A stretch of 25,486 nt of DNA from Desulfobacteraceae bacterium (lineage in GTDB: Bacteria > Desulfobacterota > Desulfobacteria > Desulfobacterales > SURF-15). The position numbers and the translations under genes are program-made. Below are positions 7,109 to 15,234 of the stretch, piece by piece. Positions within the stretch are counted from its first letter, which is position 1. Each line of letters opens with the position of its first letter. Below the pieces are notes generated by a model. The model saw nothing but the letters and a program-made list of their open reading frames with translations, searched no databases and was not told the DNA's origin. Location: the NCBI GenBank assembly GCA_003599475.1, contig QZKK01000127.1, forward strand, positions 1-25,486. The letters run 5' to 3'.

Positions 7109-8469
7109 CAACCGATGCAACCACAGGCCAGTTTGAAGTCCATGACCCAGCTATCCTGACGCAGGCGAGAGCCATTATCGCCGCCGGCCATTCTCCGAAA
7201 GCCTGGGCTCAGGAAGTCATCGATGCGGTCAATCGCAACGAGCAGTGGCGCGGTCAACGCTGCCTCAATCTGCTGGCGCCCGAAGCCCCCACCAGTCCTG
7301 CCGTGCGTGCCCTGCTGTCCGCCGAGATAGGCACCCGGGCCGCCGAAGGGCACATCGGCCGGGTCAACCGGTGGTTTGCCGGAACCCGGTACATCGACGA
7401 GGTGGAGGCCATGTGCGTGGAGCTGCTGAAGCTTGTTTTCAGATGCCGCTATGCCGAACACCGGCTGATGGGCAGCATGATCGGAAACCTTGCCGTTTAT
7501 CACGCCCTCACCAAACCGGGAGATGTGATCATGTCCGCAGCCCAGCCCTTCGGCGGACATTCCAGCAATCGCCAGGACGGGCCGGCCGGGATGCGCGGCT
7601 TGCGGATCGTGGATGTTCCCTTCGACCTCGTGGAGCTGGAAGTCGACCTGGAAGCCTTTGCCAGGGCGGCCGGGCAGACCCGACCCAGGCTCGTGGTGCT
7701 GGGGATGTCCATGACCCTCTTTCCCCTTCCGGTGCGTGAGATGAGCGACATCATCGCTCAATGGGGCGGCAGGCTCGTTTTTGACGGCGCCCATCAGGCC
7801 GGGCTCATTGCCGGGGGGCAATTCCAGGATCCCTTGAACGAGGGGGCTGCGGTGTTAACCGGTTCCGCCGGCAAGACCTTCAGCGGCCCGCAAAGCGGCA
7901 TGATGATGTGGAATGACCCGGAGCTTACCCGGCCGCTCACCGAGGCGGTTTTCCCGGTGCTGGCGGCGACCCATCAGGTCAATCGGGTGGCGGCCCTGGC
8001 CGTATCCGCAGCGGAAATGATCGAATACGGCAAACGGTATATGGACCAGATCGTGAAGAATTCCCAGGCGCTCGGGAAAGCCCTGGATCTCCGGGGCATC
8101 AACGTGTTATGTGCCCGCAAAGGGTATAGCCGGACCCATCAGGTGATTGCCGACGTCAAAGCCTTTGGAGGCGGGCTTGAGTCCGCCCACCGGTTGTCCC
8201 GGGCCAACATCATCACCAACAAGAACCTGATTCCGGGCGACGATCCGGCCGATTGGGACCGCCCCAGCGGTCTTCGCATCGGCACCATTGAAGTCACCCG
8301 CCTGGGCATGCGCGAATCGGACATGGAAACCATCGCCGATTTCATCGTCCGGATCCTGGTAAAAAACGAGGCGCCGGAAGCGGTGGGGAAAGAGGTGATC
8401 GAGTTTCGCCTGCCGCAGCAGACGCTCTATTACAATTTCGATCACGGCCTGCCGCCATGGGCGATTTAG
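7105..8469 (+). CDS. Serine hydroxymethyltransferase-like PLP enzyme
   Basis: Fold-type I PLP enzyme related to GlyA, probably making or breaking a C-alpha to C-beta bond in an amino acid. It is 454 aa. Conserved with SHMT are the opening LLAPEAPTSPAV, Glu81 (AEG), Asp227 and His230 (FDGAHQAGLIAGG), PLP Lys257 (GSAGKTFSGP) and the carboxylate-binding Arg391 (SGLRIGT). Several SHMT active-site residues are changed: the Tyr before AEG is Ala79 or Ala80, the Tyr-Tyr pair is Trp90-Phe91, the His stacking on PLP is Phe149, and the His before the PLP Lys is Gly256. It is therefore unlikely to be the housekeeping GlyA. It is co-translated with the GntR gene upstream. Alternatives are a 2-substituted-serine hydroxymethyltransferase or a threonine-aldolase-like enzyme. 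Confidence 0.85.
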   Translation: MTTDATTGQFEVHDPAILTQARAIIAAGHSPKAWAQEVIDAVNRNEQWRGQRCLNLLAPEAPTSPAVRALLSAEIGTRAAEGHIGRVNRWFAGTRYIDEVEAMCVELLKLVFRCRYAEHRLMGSMIGNLAVYHALTKPGDVIMSAAQPFGGHSSNRQDGPAGMRGLRIVDVPFDLVELEVDLEAFARAAGQTRPRLVVLGMSMTLFPLPVREMSDIIAQWGGRLVFDGAHQAGLIAGGQFQDPLNEGAAVLTGSAGKTFSGPQSGMMMWNDPELTRPLTEAVFPVLAATHQVNRVAALAVSAAEMIEYGKRYMDQIVKNSQALGKALDLRGINVLCARKGYSRTHQVIADVKAFGGGLESAHRLSRANIITNKNLIPGDDPADWDRPSGLRIGTIEVTRLGMRESDMETIADFIVRILVKNEAPEAVGKEVIEFRLPQQTLYYNFDHGLPPWAI

Positions 8470-8859
8470 CTCCCATGCCCATGGACGAAACGTGCTCCGG
8501 TCGTTTACCGGCGGTCTGACCGACCTTCTCATCGGCTGCTGCTCTCCTATCTTCTCGGGTTTTAGAACCAGGAACAAGGAGGCCTCGGCTCAGAGGGGTC
8601 ACCGGAGTAGCGATTCGTGGGTCCAACCGCTTCGATGCGAATCAAGTCCGGATATTCTCCGGCATTGCCGGCGCTGAAAAACCCGGTTGACTCAAGGTGC
8701 CGTTTCCTCCATATAGAAAAGACCTGAAGGCTGCCGGCGCTCCAGTCAATTCGGATGTCGGCAGTCGATTGACAATTCATCGGCATGGCAGGGTCAACCG
8801 GGTGATCGGCTATAGGAACCGAAGCATCCTTTTAACTTCCTGATTCGAATGAGTCCGGT
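8470..8859. other. Gap between the SHMT-like gene and the ACT gene
   Basis: No gene seen. There are small inverted repeats: GATTCG 8612-8617 with CGAATC 8638-8643, and CCGG hairpins near 8648-8672. A possible but poor promoter is TTGACT (8688-8693) and TATAGA (8713-8718) with a 19-base spacer. I looked for glycine and tetrahydrofolate riboswitch signatures because of the neighbouring genes and could not recognise either. Confidence 0.35.
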
Positions 8860-9414
8860 ATGAAAAAATTTATCATCTCCATGTTGGGAAAAGACCGCCC
8901 CGGGATTATCGCGGCCGCCACACGCGTCCTTTTTGAAAAAGATTTCAATATCGAAGACGTCAGCCAAACCATCCTGCAAACCGAATTCTCTGGCATTTTC
9001 ATCGTTACCGGCCCCGATGATACGGACTGCCGGAATTTAAAAGAGGCGCTGACGGCCGCCACCCATGCCTTCGACATGCATTTCCATGTCAAAGAGCTCG
9101 CGCCCGCTGTCTATCGATGGACCGCCTGCGACTGTGAACCCTTTGTCATCACCACCCGGGGGCCGGACCGCAAGGGCCTGGTCGCCCAGATCACGGCCCT
9201 GTTGGCTGCTTACAATGTCAATGTCACACAGCTTCGGGCCGCCTTTCGGGGAGGAGACGAACCCGGCAGCAATATCATGATTTACGAAGCGGACATCCCG
9301 TCGGATACAGATCCCCGGGCTCTGCGAAGGGATCTGCGCGCCAAAGGGCGTGAACTGGATCTTGAAATCAACATGCAGCACAAAAATATTTTTGAGGCGA
9401 TTCATCGGGTTTGA
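8860..9414 (+). CDS. Tandem ACT-domain protein (GcvR-like)
   Basis: Probable small-molecule-sensing protein of 184 aa made of two ACT domains and no catalytic domain. The first covers about residues 3-75 (LGKDRPGIIAAATRVLFEKD), the second about 93-172 (GPDRKGLVAQITALL). The layout resembles GcvR and the N-terminal part of formyltetrahydrofolate deformylase, both linked to glycine and one-carbon metabolism. The next gene starts within 3 bases of its stop, and ACT proteins are commonly paired with UPF0210 proteins, so the two probably act together. The ribosome site is weak. The ligand, possibly an amino acid, is unknown. Confidence 0.87.
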   Translation: MKKFIISMLGKDRPGIIAAATRVLFEKDFNIEDVSQTILQTEFSGIFIVTGPDDTDCRNLKEALTAATHAFDMHFHVKELAPAVYRWTACDCEPFVITTRGPDRKGLVAQITALLAAYNVNVTQLRAAFRGGDEPGSNIMIYEADIPSDTDPRALRRDLRAKGRELDLEINMQHKNIFEAIHRV

Positions 9415-9416
9415 TT

Positions 9417-10790
9417 ATGTTGACACATGTGGAAATCCTTTCTGTTCTGGAGATGCTGCGCAACGAACACCTCGATTTGCGTACGGTCACTTTGGGTATC
9501 AGCCTGCTGGATTGCGCCAGCGATGATTCGAAACGATTCAGAACCAGAATCTACGACCGCATCACAAAGAAGGCGGAACGTCTGGTCGCTGTGTGTGATC
9601 AGGTGGGGGAAAAATACGGCATCCCCGTCGTCAACAAACGGATTTCGGTCAGTCCCATGGCTGTGGCGGCTGCCCCCTTCGGCGCCGAGGAGATGGCGGC
9701 TGTGGCCCGAACCCTGGATGAGGCTGCCCGGGAAGTGAACGTCGATTTTATCGGAGGGTTTTCCGCGTTGGTCGAAAAAGGGATGGCGGCCGGGGACCGG
9801 GCGCTCATCGAAGCCCTGCCTCAGGCCCTGGCAACGACCGGCAGGGTCTGTGCCTCGATCAACGTGGCCTCCACCCGGGCCGGGATCAATATGGATGCCG
9901 TTCTCAAGATGGGGGAGCAGGTCAAGGCGGCCGCAGCTCTGAGTGCAGATCGAGACGGCATCGCCTGCGCCAAGTTGTGCGTTTTTGCGAACATCCCCGA
10001 GGATATCCCTTTCATGGCCGGCGCCTATCTCGGGGTGGGAGAAGCGGATGCCGTCATCAACGTGGGGGTGAGCGGGCCGGGGGTGGTCAAAAAAGCGATC
10101 GACCGGGCAACGGCTTCAAACCCGCAGTTGAATTTGAGGCAGTTGTCTGAACTGATCAAGCGCACTGCCTACAAAGTGACCCGTGTGGGAGAACTGATCG
10201 GCCGGGAAGTGGCCGAGGCATTGGGTATCGGATTCGGCGTGGTGGATTTGTCATTGGCGCCCACCCCCAATGTGGGAGACAGCGTGGGGGAGATTTTTCA
10301 AAGCCTTGGGTTGGAGAGTATCGGTGTGCCCGGAACCACCGCCGCTTTGGCCATGCTAAACGATGCGGTCAAAAAGGGCGGTGCCTTCGCAAGCTCCAAT
10401 GTGGGCGGATTGAGCGGCGCCTTTATTCCGGTCAGCGAAGATCTCAACATCGCGGAAGCGGCACGAAAAGGGTATCTATCACTGGAAAAACTGGAGGCCA
10501 TGACCAGTGTCTGCTCGGTGGGGCTGGATATGGTGGCCGTTCCGGGCGATACCTCGGCGGAAACGTTGGCAGCCATCATTGCCGACGAAATGGCGATCGG
10601 CGTCATCAATAAAAAAACGACCGCGGCGCGCCTTATCCCTGTCCCGGGAAAGAAAGCCGGCGAGCGCGCCGTCTTCGGAGGTTTGCTGGGGGAATCGACG
10701 ATTATGGCCGTCAATAACGGCCGGGGAGCAAACCGGTTCATCCGCCGCGGGGGAATCATTCCATCTCCCATCCACAGCCTTACGAATTGA
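9417..10790 (+). CDS. UPF0210 / DUF711 ('PFL family') protein
   Basis: Conserved protein of unknown function, 457 aa, full length for the family. Recognisable family segments are EILSVLEMLRNEHLDLRTVT at the N-terminus, SINVASTRAGINMDAV, FANIPEDIPFMAGAYLG, NVGVSGPGVV and DLSLAPTPNVGDSVGEI. Structures of relatives resemble the pyruvate formate-lyase fold, but no reaction is established. The ATG at 9417 is preferred over an in-frame TTG at 9411; either way it abuts or overlaps the ACT gene's stop, indicating translational coupling. The pair follows the SHMT-like gene, which suggests amino-acid or one-carbon metabolism without proving it. Confidence 0.9.
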   Translation: MLTHVEILSVLEMLRNEHLDLRTVTLGISLLDCASDDSKRFRTRIYDRITKKAERLVAVCDQVGEKYGIPVVNKRISVSPMAVAAAPFGAEEMAAVARTLDEAAREVNVDFIGGFSALVEKGMAAGDRALIEALPQALATTGRVCASINVASTRAGINMDAVLKMGEQVKAAAALSADRDGIACAKLCVFANIPEDIPFMAGAYLGVGEADAVINVGVSGPGVVKKAIDRATASNPQLNLRQLSELIKRTAYKVTRVGELIGREVAEALGIGFGVVDLSLAPTPNVGDSVGEIFQSLGLESIGVPGTTAALAMLNDAVKKGGAFASSNVGGLSGAFIPVSEDLNIAEAARKGYLSLEKLEAMTSVCSVGLDMVAVPGDTSAETLAAIIADEMAIGVINKKTTAARLIPVPGKKAGERAVFGGLLGESTIMAVNNGRGANRFIRRGGIIPSPIHSLTN

Positions 10791-10879
10791 CTCTGCTTAG
10801 GGCCGAATGCATCAGGCGCCCGTTCTTCTTTCCCCTCAGCCAACCATGCATTTTTTGATCTGTTTTAAAAACTACATGC

Positions 10880-10934
10880 TTGACACGCGGCGGCCTGGGA
10901 TGCTATTGGACGGGTGGACGGACCACCTGTCCAA
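10880..10934 (+). promoter_or_regulatory. Promoter and 29-bp palindromic operator of the second GntR gene
   Basis: A TTGACA box lies at 10880-10885, with a poor -10 region near 10902-10908 (GCTATTG). Starting inside that -10 region is an inverted repeat: TTGGACGGGTGG (10906-10917) and CCACCTGTCCAA (10923-10934), matching at 11 of 12 positions around a 5-base centre. It lies 54 bases before the regulator's ATG, a natural autoregulatory site. The half-sites differ from those of the first GntR, so the two regulators probably do not share targets. Confidence 0.72.
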
Positions 10935-10988
10935 ATCGACTGCATCTTCAACAGAGCCGCTGCCGAACCTGCGAAGCGGAAGGGAGCC

Positions 10989-11756
10989 ATGGGAAAGGAA
11001 ACGAGCGCAAGAACGAAAACGCCGAAGCAGCCGGATGGTCAGGGGAGTCTGTTTTCCACCGTACATGCCAGCAAGATTCCCGACGTCCTGTACAAACAGA
11101 TGGTTTCCCTCATTACCAGCGGCCAGATCCGGCCGGGAGAGCGATTTCCTTCCGAGAGGGACCTGGCGCTGGAGCTCGGGGTCAGCAGGCAATCCGTTCG
11201 CGAGGCCATTTACCGGGCGAAAGCCGCCGGGCTTATCGAGGTGAAACAGGGTGGGGGCACCTTTGTCATCTCTTCGCTGAGGGGGAACTTGAAGTTGCCT
11301 CTTTCCATGCTGCTGGAGGGGCAGGCTGAAAAAATATTTGAATTCCTTGAGATTCGGAAGCTGATAGAGTCCTGGTGCGCCGAAAAGGCATCCTCCGCCG
11401 CACTTGCCGCCGACCTGAAGAGGATCGAGGGAACCCTCAAGAGGATGCACAAGGCAAAGCTTGCGACCGGCGGGTGGGAAAAGGCCGATCTGGATTTTCA
11501 CTCCGCCATTGCGGCCGCAACCCACAACGTGCTTGCCATGCATATCATGGAAGGGCTCAAGGAGAGCTTCCATGAGTATTTCAGGGCAAAGAAGTTCACC
11601 ACAAGATCCGAGAGAAAAGATTCCATCCTGAAACAGCATGAGAGGATCTTTGAAGCGGTCAGGGAGAAAAACCCCAGGGAGGCCCGGAAGAGAGCGCTGG
11701 AACATCTGGTCTATGTCGAAAAAATGATCACTGAAGATTTCGGCAAGGCCGAGTGA
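10989..11756 (+). CDS. GntR family transcriptional regulator, FCD (FadR) type
   Basis: Ligand-responsive regulator of 255 aa. After a polar N-terminus of about 25 residues, the winged helix-turn-helix spans about 28-96 (LYKQMVSLITSGQIRPGERFPSERDLA, shown by GERFPSERDLA and SRQSVREAIYRAKAAGLI). The helical FCD domain follows, with Asp167 and His171 (ADLDFHSAI), His217 (KQHERIF) and His239 (EHLVYVE) as likely metal ligands. The ATG at 10989 has GGAAGGGAG just upstream; an in-frame GTG at 10914 lies within the operator and is rejected. It faces the tctBAC-aldo/keto reductase cluster about 310 bases downstream and probably controls it. Confidence 0.92.
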   Translation: MGKETSARTKTPKQPDGQGSLFSTVHASKIPDVLYKQMVSLITSGQIRPGERFPSERDLALELGVSRQSVREAIYRAKAAGLIEVKQGGGTFVISSLRGNLKLPLSMLLEGQAEKIFEFLEIRKLIESWCAEKASSAALAADLKRIEGTLKRMHKAKLATGGWEKADLDFHSAIAAATHNVLAMHIMEGLKESFHEYFRAKKFTTRSERKDSILKQHERIFEAVREKNPREARKRALEHLVYVEKMITEDFGKAE

Positions 11757-11806
11757 ACAGCGCAGAGAAGATACCTGTTCCGGCAGGGGCAAGAGAAACC
11801 TTTTCC

Positions 11807-11922
11807 ATTATTAATTGATTTTATTCCGCAATTCGATGTTCGATGTTCGACGTTCATGTAGTTTCACACGAGCCCGGCTGCTGATCGCTGAAGCGGCCAG
11901 TTTGATCGAACATCAGAAATTT
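11807..11922 (-). repeat. Mosaic heptad-repeat element, copy A (inverted relative to copy B)
   Basis: Read on the minus strand, it begins TTTCTGATG, runs through GATCAAACTGGCCGCTTCAGC and GGGCTCGTGTGAAAC (11859-11875 region), then three 7-base units of AACATCG type (on the plus strand CGATGTT, CGATGTT, CGACGTT at 11834-11854), and ends AAAATCAATTAATAATGG. All these blocks recur in the same order or shuffled at 21021-21303 on the opposite strand. The element sits between a regulator and the operon it probably controls. Confidence 0.8.
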
Positions 11923-11930
11923 GGAGCGGT

Positions 11931-12010
11931 TTTGGTCATTTGGATTTTTCATTTCGAATTTGTTTCGGATTTCGATATTCGAATTTCGGATTTTATATGT
12001 AGTTTCTAAC
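11931..12010. repeat. AT-rich heptad array (TTCGGAT type) next to copy A
   Basis: Four contiguous 7-base units, TTCGGAT, TTCGATA, TTCGAAT and TTCGGAT, occupy 11964-11991, with a related TTCGAAT at 11953-11959. The stretch ends in TATGTAGTTTCTAACAAG (11993-12010). That sequence resembles the edge of copy B read in reverse (21021-21038) and the ATGTAGTTTCACAC inside copy A. There is no gene in 11757-12066 apart from these repeats. Confidence 0.7.
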
Positions 12011-12066
12011 AAGATGGTTCCGGAACACCCGACAGTGCAGGCTTCTTTCCGTTGAGGAATCTTAAG

Positions 12067-12555
12067 ATGAGAAGACGCGAAATCACGGCCGCTGCCCTGA
12101 TATTTCTTTTCGGGGCAACGACCGCCTATCTGTCCACGAGGATGACGATCGGAGACTTCAGAGCCGCGGGCTCGGGCCTGTTCCCACTCTGCCTCGGGAT
12201 CCTGCTCATGCTCCTTTCGAGTGGGCATATCCTCCAGGTTCACCTTAAAAGCGGGAAACAGGGGGATGTGAAAAAGCAGTCTTCCGCATCGGAGGAGGGG
12301 TCCCGCACGGCAAGACAAGTGATCCTCTTCATGGGAGCCATTGCGGCGGCAACACTTCTTTTCAGCCGGCTCGGCTACCCCGCCGTCTCCTTTTTGCTCC
12401 TGCTGGCCCTGCTGCGGATCCTATTCGTGAAAAAACGGGGTGCAGGAAACTGGGGTCTGAGTCTTTTTCTCGCGTTTGCGACAGCCTCAGCCTCCTATTT
12501 TCTTTTCGTAAGGTTGCTGAAGATTCCCCTTCCCAGGGGATGGATCGGATTATAA
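12067..12555 (+). CDS. tctB: Tripartite tricarboxylate transporter, TctB family
   Basis: Small, poorly conserved membrane subunit of a TTT importer. It is 162 aa with four hydrophobic segments: about residues 6-22, 38-58, 87-104 and a double stretch at 108-155. The pattern GDFRAAGSGLFPLCLGILLMLL between helices 1 and 2 is typical (seen as AAGSGLFP). The ATG at 12067 is chosen because GAGGA (12055-12059) precedes it by 7 bases; an in-frame TTG at 12052 lacks such a site. It is the first gene of tctB-tctA-tctC, 32 bases before tctA. Confidence 0.88.
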   Translation: MRRREITAAALIFLFGATTAYLSTRMTIGDFRAAGSGLFPLCLGILLMLLSSGHILQVHLKSGKQGDVKKQSSASEEGSRTARQVILFMGAIAAATLLFSRLGYPAVSFLLLLALLRILFVKKRGAGNWGLSLFLAFATASASYFLFVRLLKIPLPRGWIGL

Positions 12556-12587
12556 GTCGTTCCGGTGCAAAGCTGAGGCGGTGACTT

Positions 12588-14111
12588 ATGCTTGAGTCCC
12601 TGCACCATCTGGCCGAAGGTTTCTCGACCGCCACGACGGCGTTCAATCTGCTCTACTGTCTGGCGGGGGCGATCGTCGGGACGCTGATCGGCGTACTCCC
12701 GGGAATCGGCCCGATCGCGGGAATCGCGCTCCTGATCCCGGCCACCTACAGCCTCAATCCCACCTCCGCCATCATCATGCTGGCAGGGATTTACTACGGA
12801 GCCATGTACGGGGGGTCCACCACCTCCATCCTCCTCAACGTACCTGGAGAAACGGCCTCCGTGATCACTTGCCTCGACGGGTATCAGATGGCCCAGAAGG
12901 GAAGAGCGGGCCCTGCGATGGCGATCTCGGCCATCGGGTCTTTCATCGCAGGATCGATCGGCTTGTTCGGCCTGGCGTTTCTGGCCCCTCCCCTTGCCGA
13001 GGCTGCGCTGGCTTTCGGCCCAGCGGAGTTTTTCTCCCTCATGGTCTTCGGATTTGTGGTGCTCAGCAATGTGACGGGGACTTCTTTGATCAAATCGCTC
13101 ATGATGGCCGTCGCGGGGATGATCGTCGGAACCGTCGGACTCGATCCGGTCACGGGGGTGGCCCGCTTCACCTTTGAATCCACATCGTTGCTCGGCGGAA
13201 TCGAATTCGTGGCCGTGGCCATCGGCCTCTTCGGAATCGGAGAAGTCCTGGCCAACGTCGAGAAACCTCCGGAACTGCTGGAGGGGAAGGTGCTGGTTCC
13301 CCGGTTCCGGGATCTCTATCCCAGTTTTCAGGATCTCAAAAAATCGATCAATGCGATCCTGAGGGGAGCGGGAATCGGCTTCGGAGTGGGACTTGTCCCG
13401 GGCCCGGCTCCGGTCATCGCCACATATTCCTCCTACATGATCGAGAAAAGAATATCCAAACATCCTGAAGAGTTCGGCAAGGGGGCAATCGAAGGGGTGG
13501 CCGGTCCCGAATCGGCAAACAATGCCGCATGCCAGTCCGCTTTCATCCCTCTCTTTGTCCTTGGAATCCCCTTTGCCCCTCCCACCGCGATTCTTCTCGG
13601 GGCGCTTCTGATCCACGGCGTAACCCCCGGGCCCATGCTGATCGGGGAGCACCCCGAGCTCTTCTGGGGAGTCATTGCGAGCATGTATATCGGAAATTTC
13701 ATCCTGCTCCTCCTGAACCTCCCCTTTGTCCCCATCTTTGCCAGCATCCTGAGAATTCCGAAAAGGATTCTCCTTCCCCTGGTGGTTTTATTCTGTCTGA
13801 CCGGCATGTACACGGTCAATAACTCCATTTTCGACATCTGGATGATGCTGCTCTTTGGGGGACTGGGATTCCTCATGAGGAAGCTCGATTACGAAGGGGC
13901 GCCCCTTCTCCTGGCACTGGTCCTGGGACCCAGGATGGAAGTGGCGTTTCGACAGTCCCTGATGATCTCGCACGGAGACTTCGGGACGTTCATCCGCCGG
14001 CCGATTTCGATGGTGTTTCTTGCGGCCACGTTCCTCTTTCTGCTGGCGCCCCTGTTCAAGGCGGCCTGGAAATACAACTGGAAATACAAAAAGAAAGGAG
14101 GGGATGCATAG
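12588..14111 (+). CDS. tctA: Tripartite tricarboxylate transporter permease, TctA family
   Basis: Large membrane permease of the TTT importer, 507 aa with about a dozen membrane segments, full length. The first signature is GTLIGVLPGIGPIAGIALLIP at the N-terminus, followed by GIYYGAMYGGSTTSILLN. The second is VGLVPGPAPVIATYSSYMIEKR with GAIEGVAGPESANNAA and LGIPFAPPTAILLGALL. The usual 'IPGxG' of the second signature reads VPGPA here. The gene lies between tctB and tctC and ends about 55 bases before tctC. The substrate could be citrate or another small carboxylate; TTT homology does not specify it. Confidence 0.95.
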   Translation: MLESLHHLAEGFSTATTAFNLLYCLAGAIVGTLIGVLPGIGPIAGIALLIPATYSLNPTSAIIMLAGIYYGAMYGGSTTSILLNVPGETASVITCLDGYQMAQKGRAGPAMAISAIGSFIAGSIGLFGLAFLAPPLAEAALAFGPAEFFSLMVFGFVVLSNVTGTSLIKSLMMAVAGMIVGTVGLDPVTGVARFTFESTSLLGGIEFVAVAIGLFGIGEVLANVEKPPELLEGKVLVPRFRDLYPSFQDLKKSINAILRGAGIGFGVGLVPGPAPVIATYSSYMIEKRISKHPEEFGKGAIEGVAGPESANNAACQSAFIPLFVLGIPFAPPTAILLGALLIHGVTPGPMLIGEHPELFWGVIASMYIGNFILLLLNLPFVPIFASILRIPKRILLPLVVLFCLTGMYTVNNSIFDIWMMLLFGGLGFLMRKLDYEGAPLLLALVLGPRMEVAFRQSLMISHGDFGTFIRRPISMVFLAATFLFLLAPLFKAAWKYNWKYKKKGGDA

Positions 14112-14166
14112 ACGGTACCGTCGGGACGCAAACCATAAAACCCTCATATTCGAAAGGAGGCTTGGA

Positions 14167-15114
14167 ATGTTCAAGAAAATATCGATCGTCATGTTCGCAC
14201 TCTGTTTCGGCCTGATCGCACCCATTCATGCAGACGAGTTTCCGACCAAGGAAGTTCAGGTGATCATCCCATGGGCAGCCGGGGGGGCGACGGATCTGAT
14301 CTTCCGGGCCTTGGGCGAGAGTGCCGGCAAATCTCTGGGAAAGGCCGTCATCATCGTGAACAAGCCCGGAGGCGGCGGTGCGGTGGGATATACGGAGGGC
14401 ATGAAGGCGGCACCGGACGGCTACACGCTTACAACAGCCGTGACCCCGCTCACCATCCTCCCCCATCAGGTATCCACCGCTTTCACGTACAGGAACTTCG
14501 AGCCCGTCATCAACGTGGTCGAAGATCCTTCCATGTTCCTGGTGAAATCGGATTCCCCCTGGAAAAGCCTCCAGGAATTCCTGGATTATGCCCGGAAAAA
14601 CCCGGACATGATCACCGTGGGGAACTCGGGGGCCGGAGGAGGGGTGCATCTGGTGGCGATGGCCTTTGAAAAGGCGGCCGGCGTGAAACTCAACCACATC
14701 CCCTTTGCAGGGGGAGGCCCGTCTGTAACCGCCCTTCTCGGCGGGCATGTGAACGCCGTTTCGGTTTCGCCGCCGGAAGGGATCAGCCATGTGCAGGCCG
14801 GAAAGCTTCGGATCGTCGCCCTCTTTGCCGAAAAGAGGTTTGCCATGTTCCCCGATGTGCCCACCGTGAAGGAGCAGGATATCGACTTCGCCATGGGCAT
14901 GTGGCGCGGCCTGGTTGCCCCCAAGGGAACTCCGGGAGATGTGATCCGGAAACTCCACGACGCCTTCAAGAAGGGGATGGAGGACCCGGTGTTCGTGCAA
15001 AAGGCCAAAGACATGGCGGTGAACCTGTCCTACATCGGACCCGAAGATTTCGGGAAACTGATGGCGCGTGACGACGCGTTCTACGCAAAACTGGTCAAGG
15101 AGATCAAAAAGTAA
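14167..15114 (+). CDS. tctC: Tripartite tricarboxylate transporter substrate-binding protein, TctC (Bug) family
   Basis: Periplasmic binding protein of 315 aa. Residues 1-22 are a signal peptide (MFKKISIVMFALCFGLIAPIHA), and the mature protein starts DEFPTKEVQVIIPWAAGG, the Bug-family opening. Further family motifs are NKPGGGGAVGY, PDGYTL, VKSDSPWKSLQEFLDYAR and PFAGGGPSVTALLGGHV, ending in the helical C-terminus. The start at 14167 has a very strong AAAGGAGG (14153-14160) 6 bases upstream; the frame is open to 14020 inside tctA, which is not used. It is placed last in the transporter operon, whereas tctC is often first. Confidence 0.94.
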   Translation: MFKKISIVMFALCFGLIAPIHADEFPTKEVQVIIPWAAGGATDLIFRALGESAGKSLGKAVIIVNKPGGGGAVGYTEGMKAAPDGYTLTTAVTPLTILPHQVSTAFTYRNFEPVINVVEDPSMFLVKSDSPWKSLQEFLDYARKNPDMITVGNSGAGGGVHLVAMAFEKAAGVKLNHIPFAGGGPSVTALLGGHVNAVSVSPPEGISHVQAGKLRIVALFAEKRFAMFPDVPTVKEQDIDFAMGMWRGLVAPKGTPGDVIRKLHDAFKKGMEDPVFVQKAKDMAVNLSYIGPEDFGKLMARDDAFYAKLVKEIKK

Positions 15115-15234
15115 TTTCCTGTGGAGGAGCTTTTCAAGAAAGAATGCCTGTGACGACCTGGGCGGAGGTGCTTGCCCAGTAAGCTCCCGGATGAGTATCC
15201 CAGACGGACAGGTGTGCATCGGCCTTGCTCGAGA

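Noticed and set aside
8470..8859. Possible glycine or tetrahydrofolate riboswitch upstream of the ACT gene
   Set aside because: The neighbouring genes made it worth looking, but no conserved core of either class was recognisable. A covariance-model (Infernal/Rfam) scan would settle it.
11807..12010. CRISPR array or IS end
   Set aside because: The repeats are 7-base tandem units and mosaic blocks without regular spacers, a transposase or clean terminal inverted repeats.
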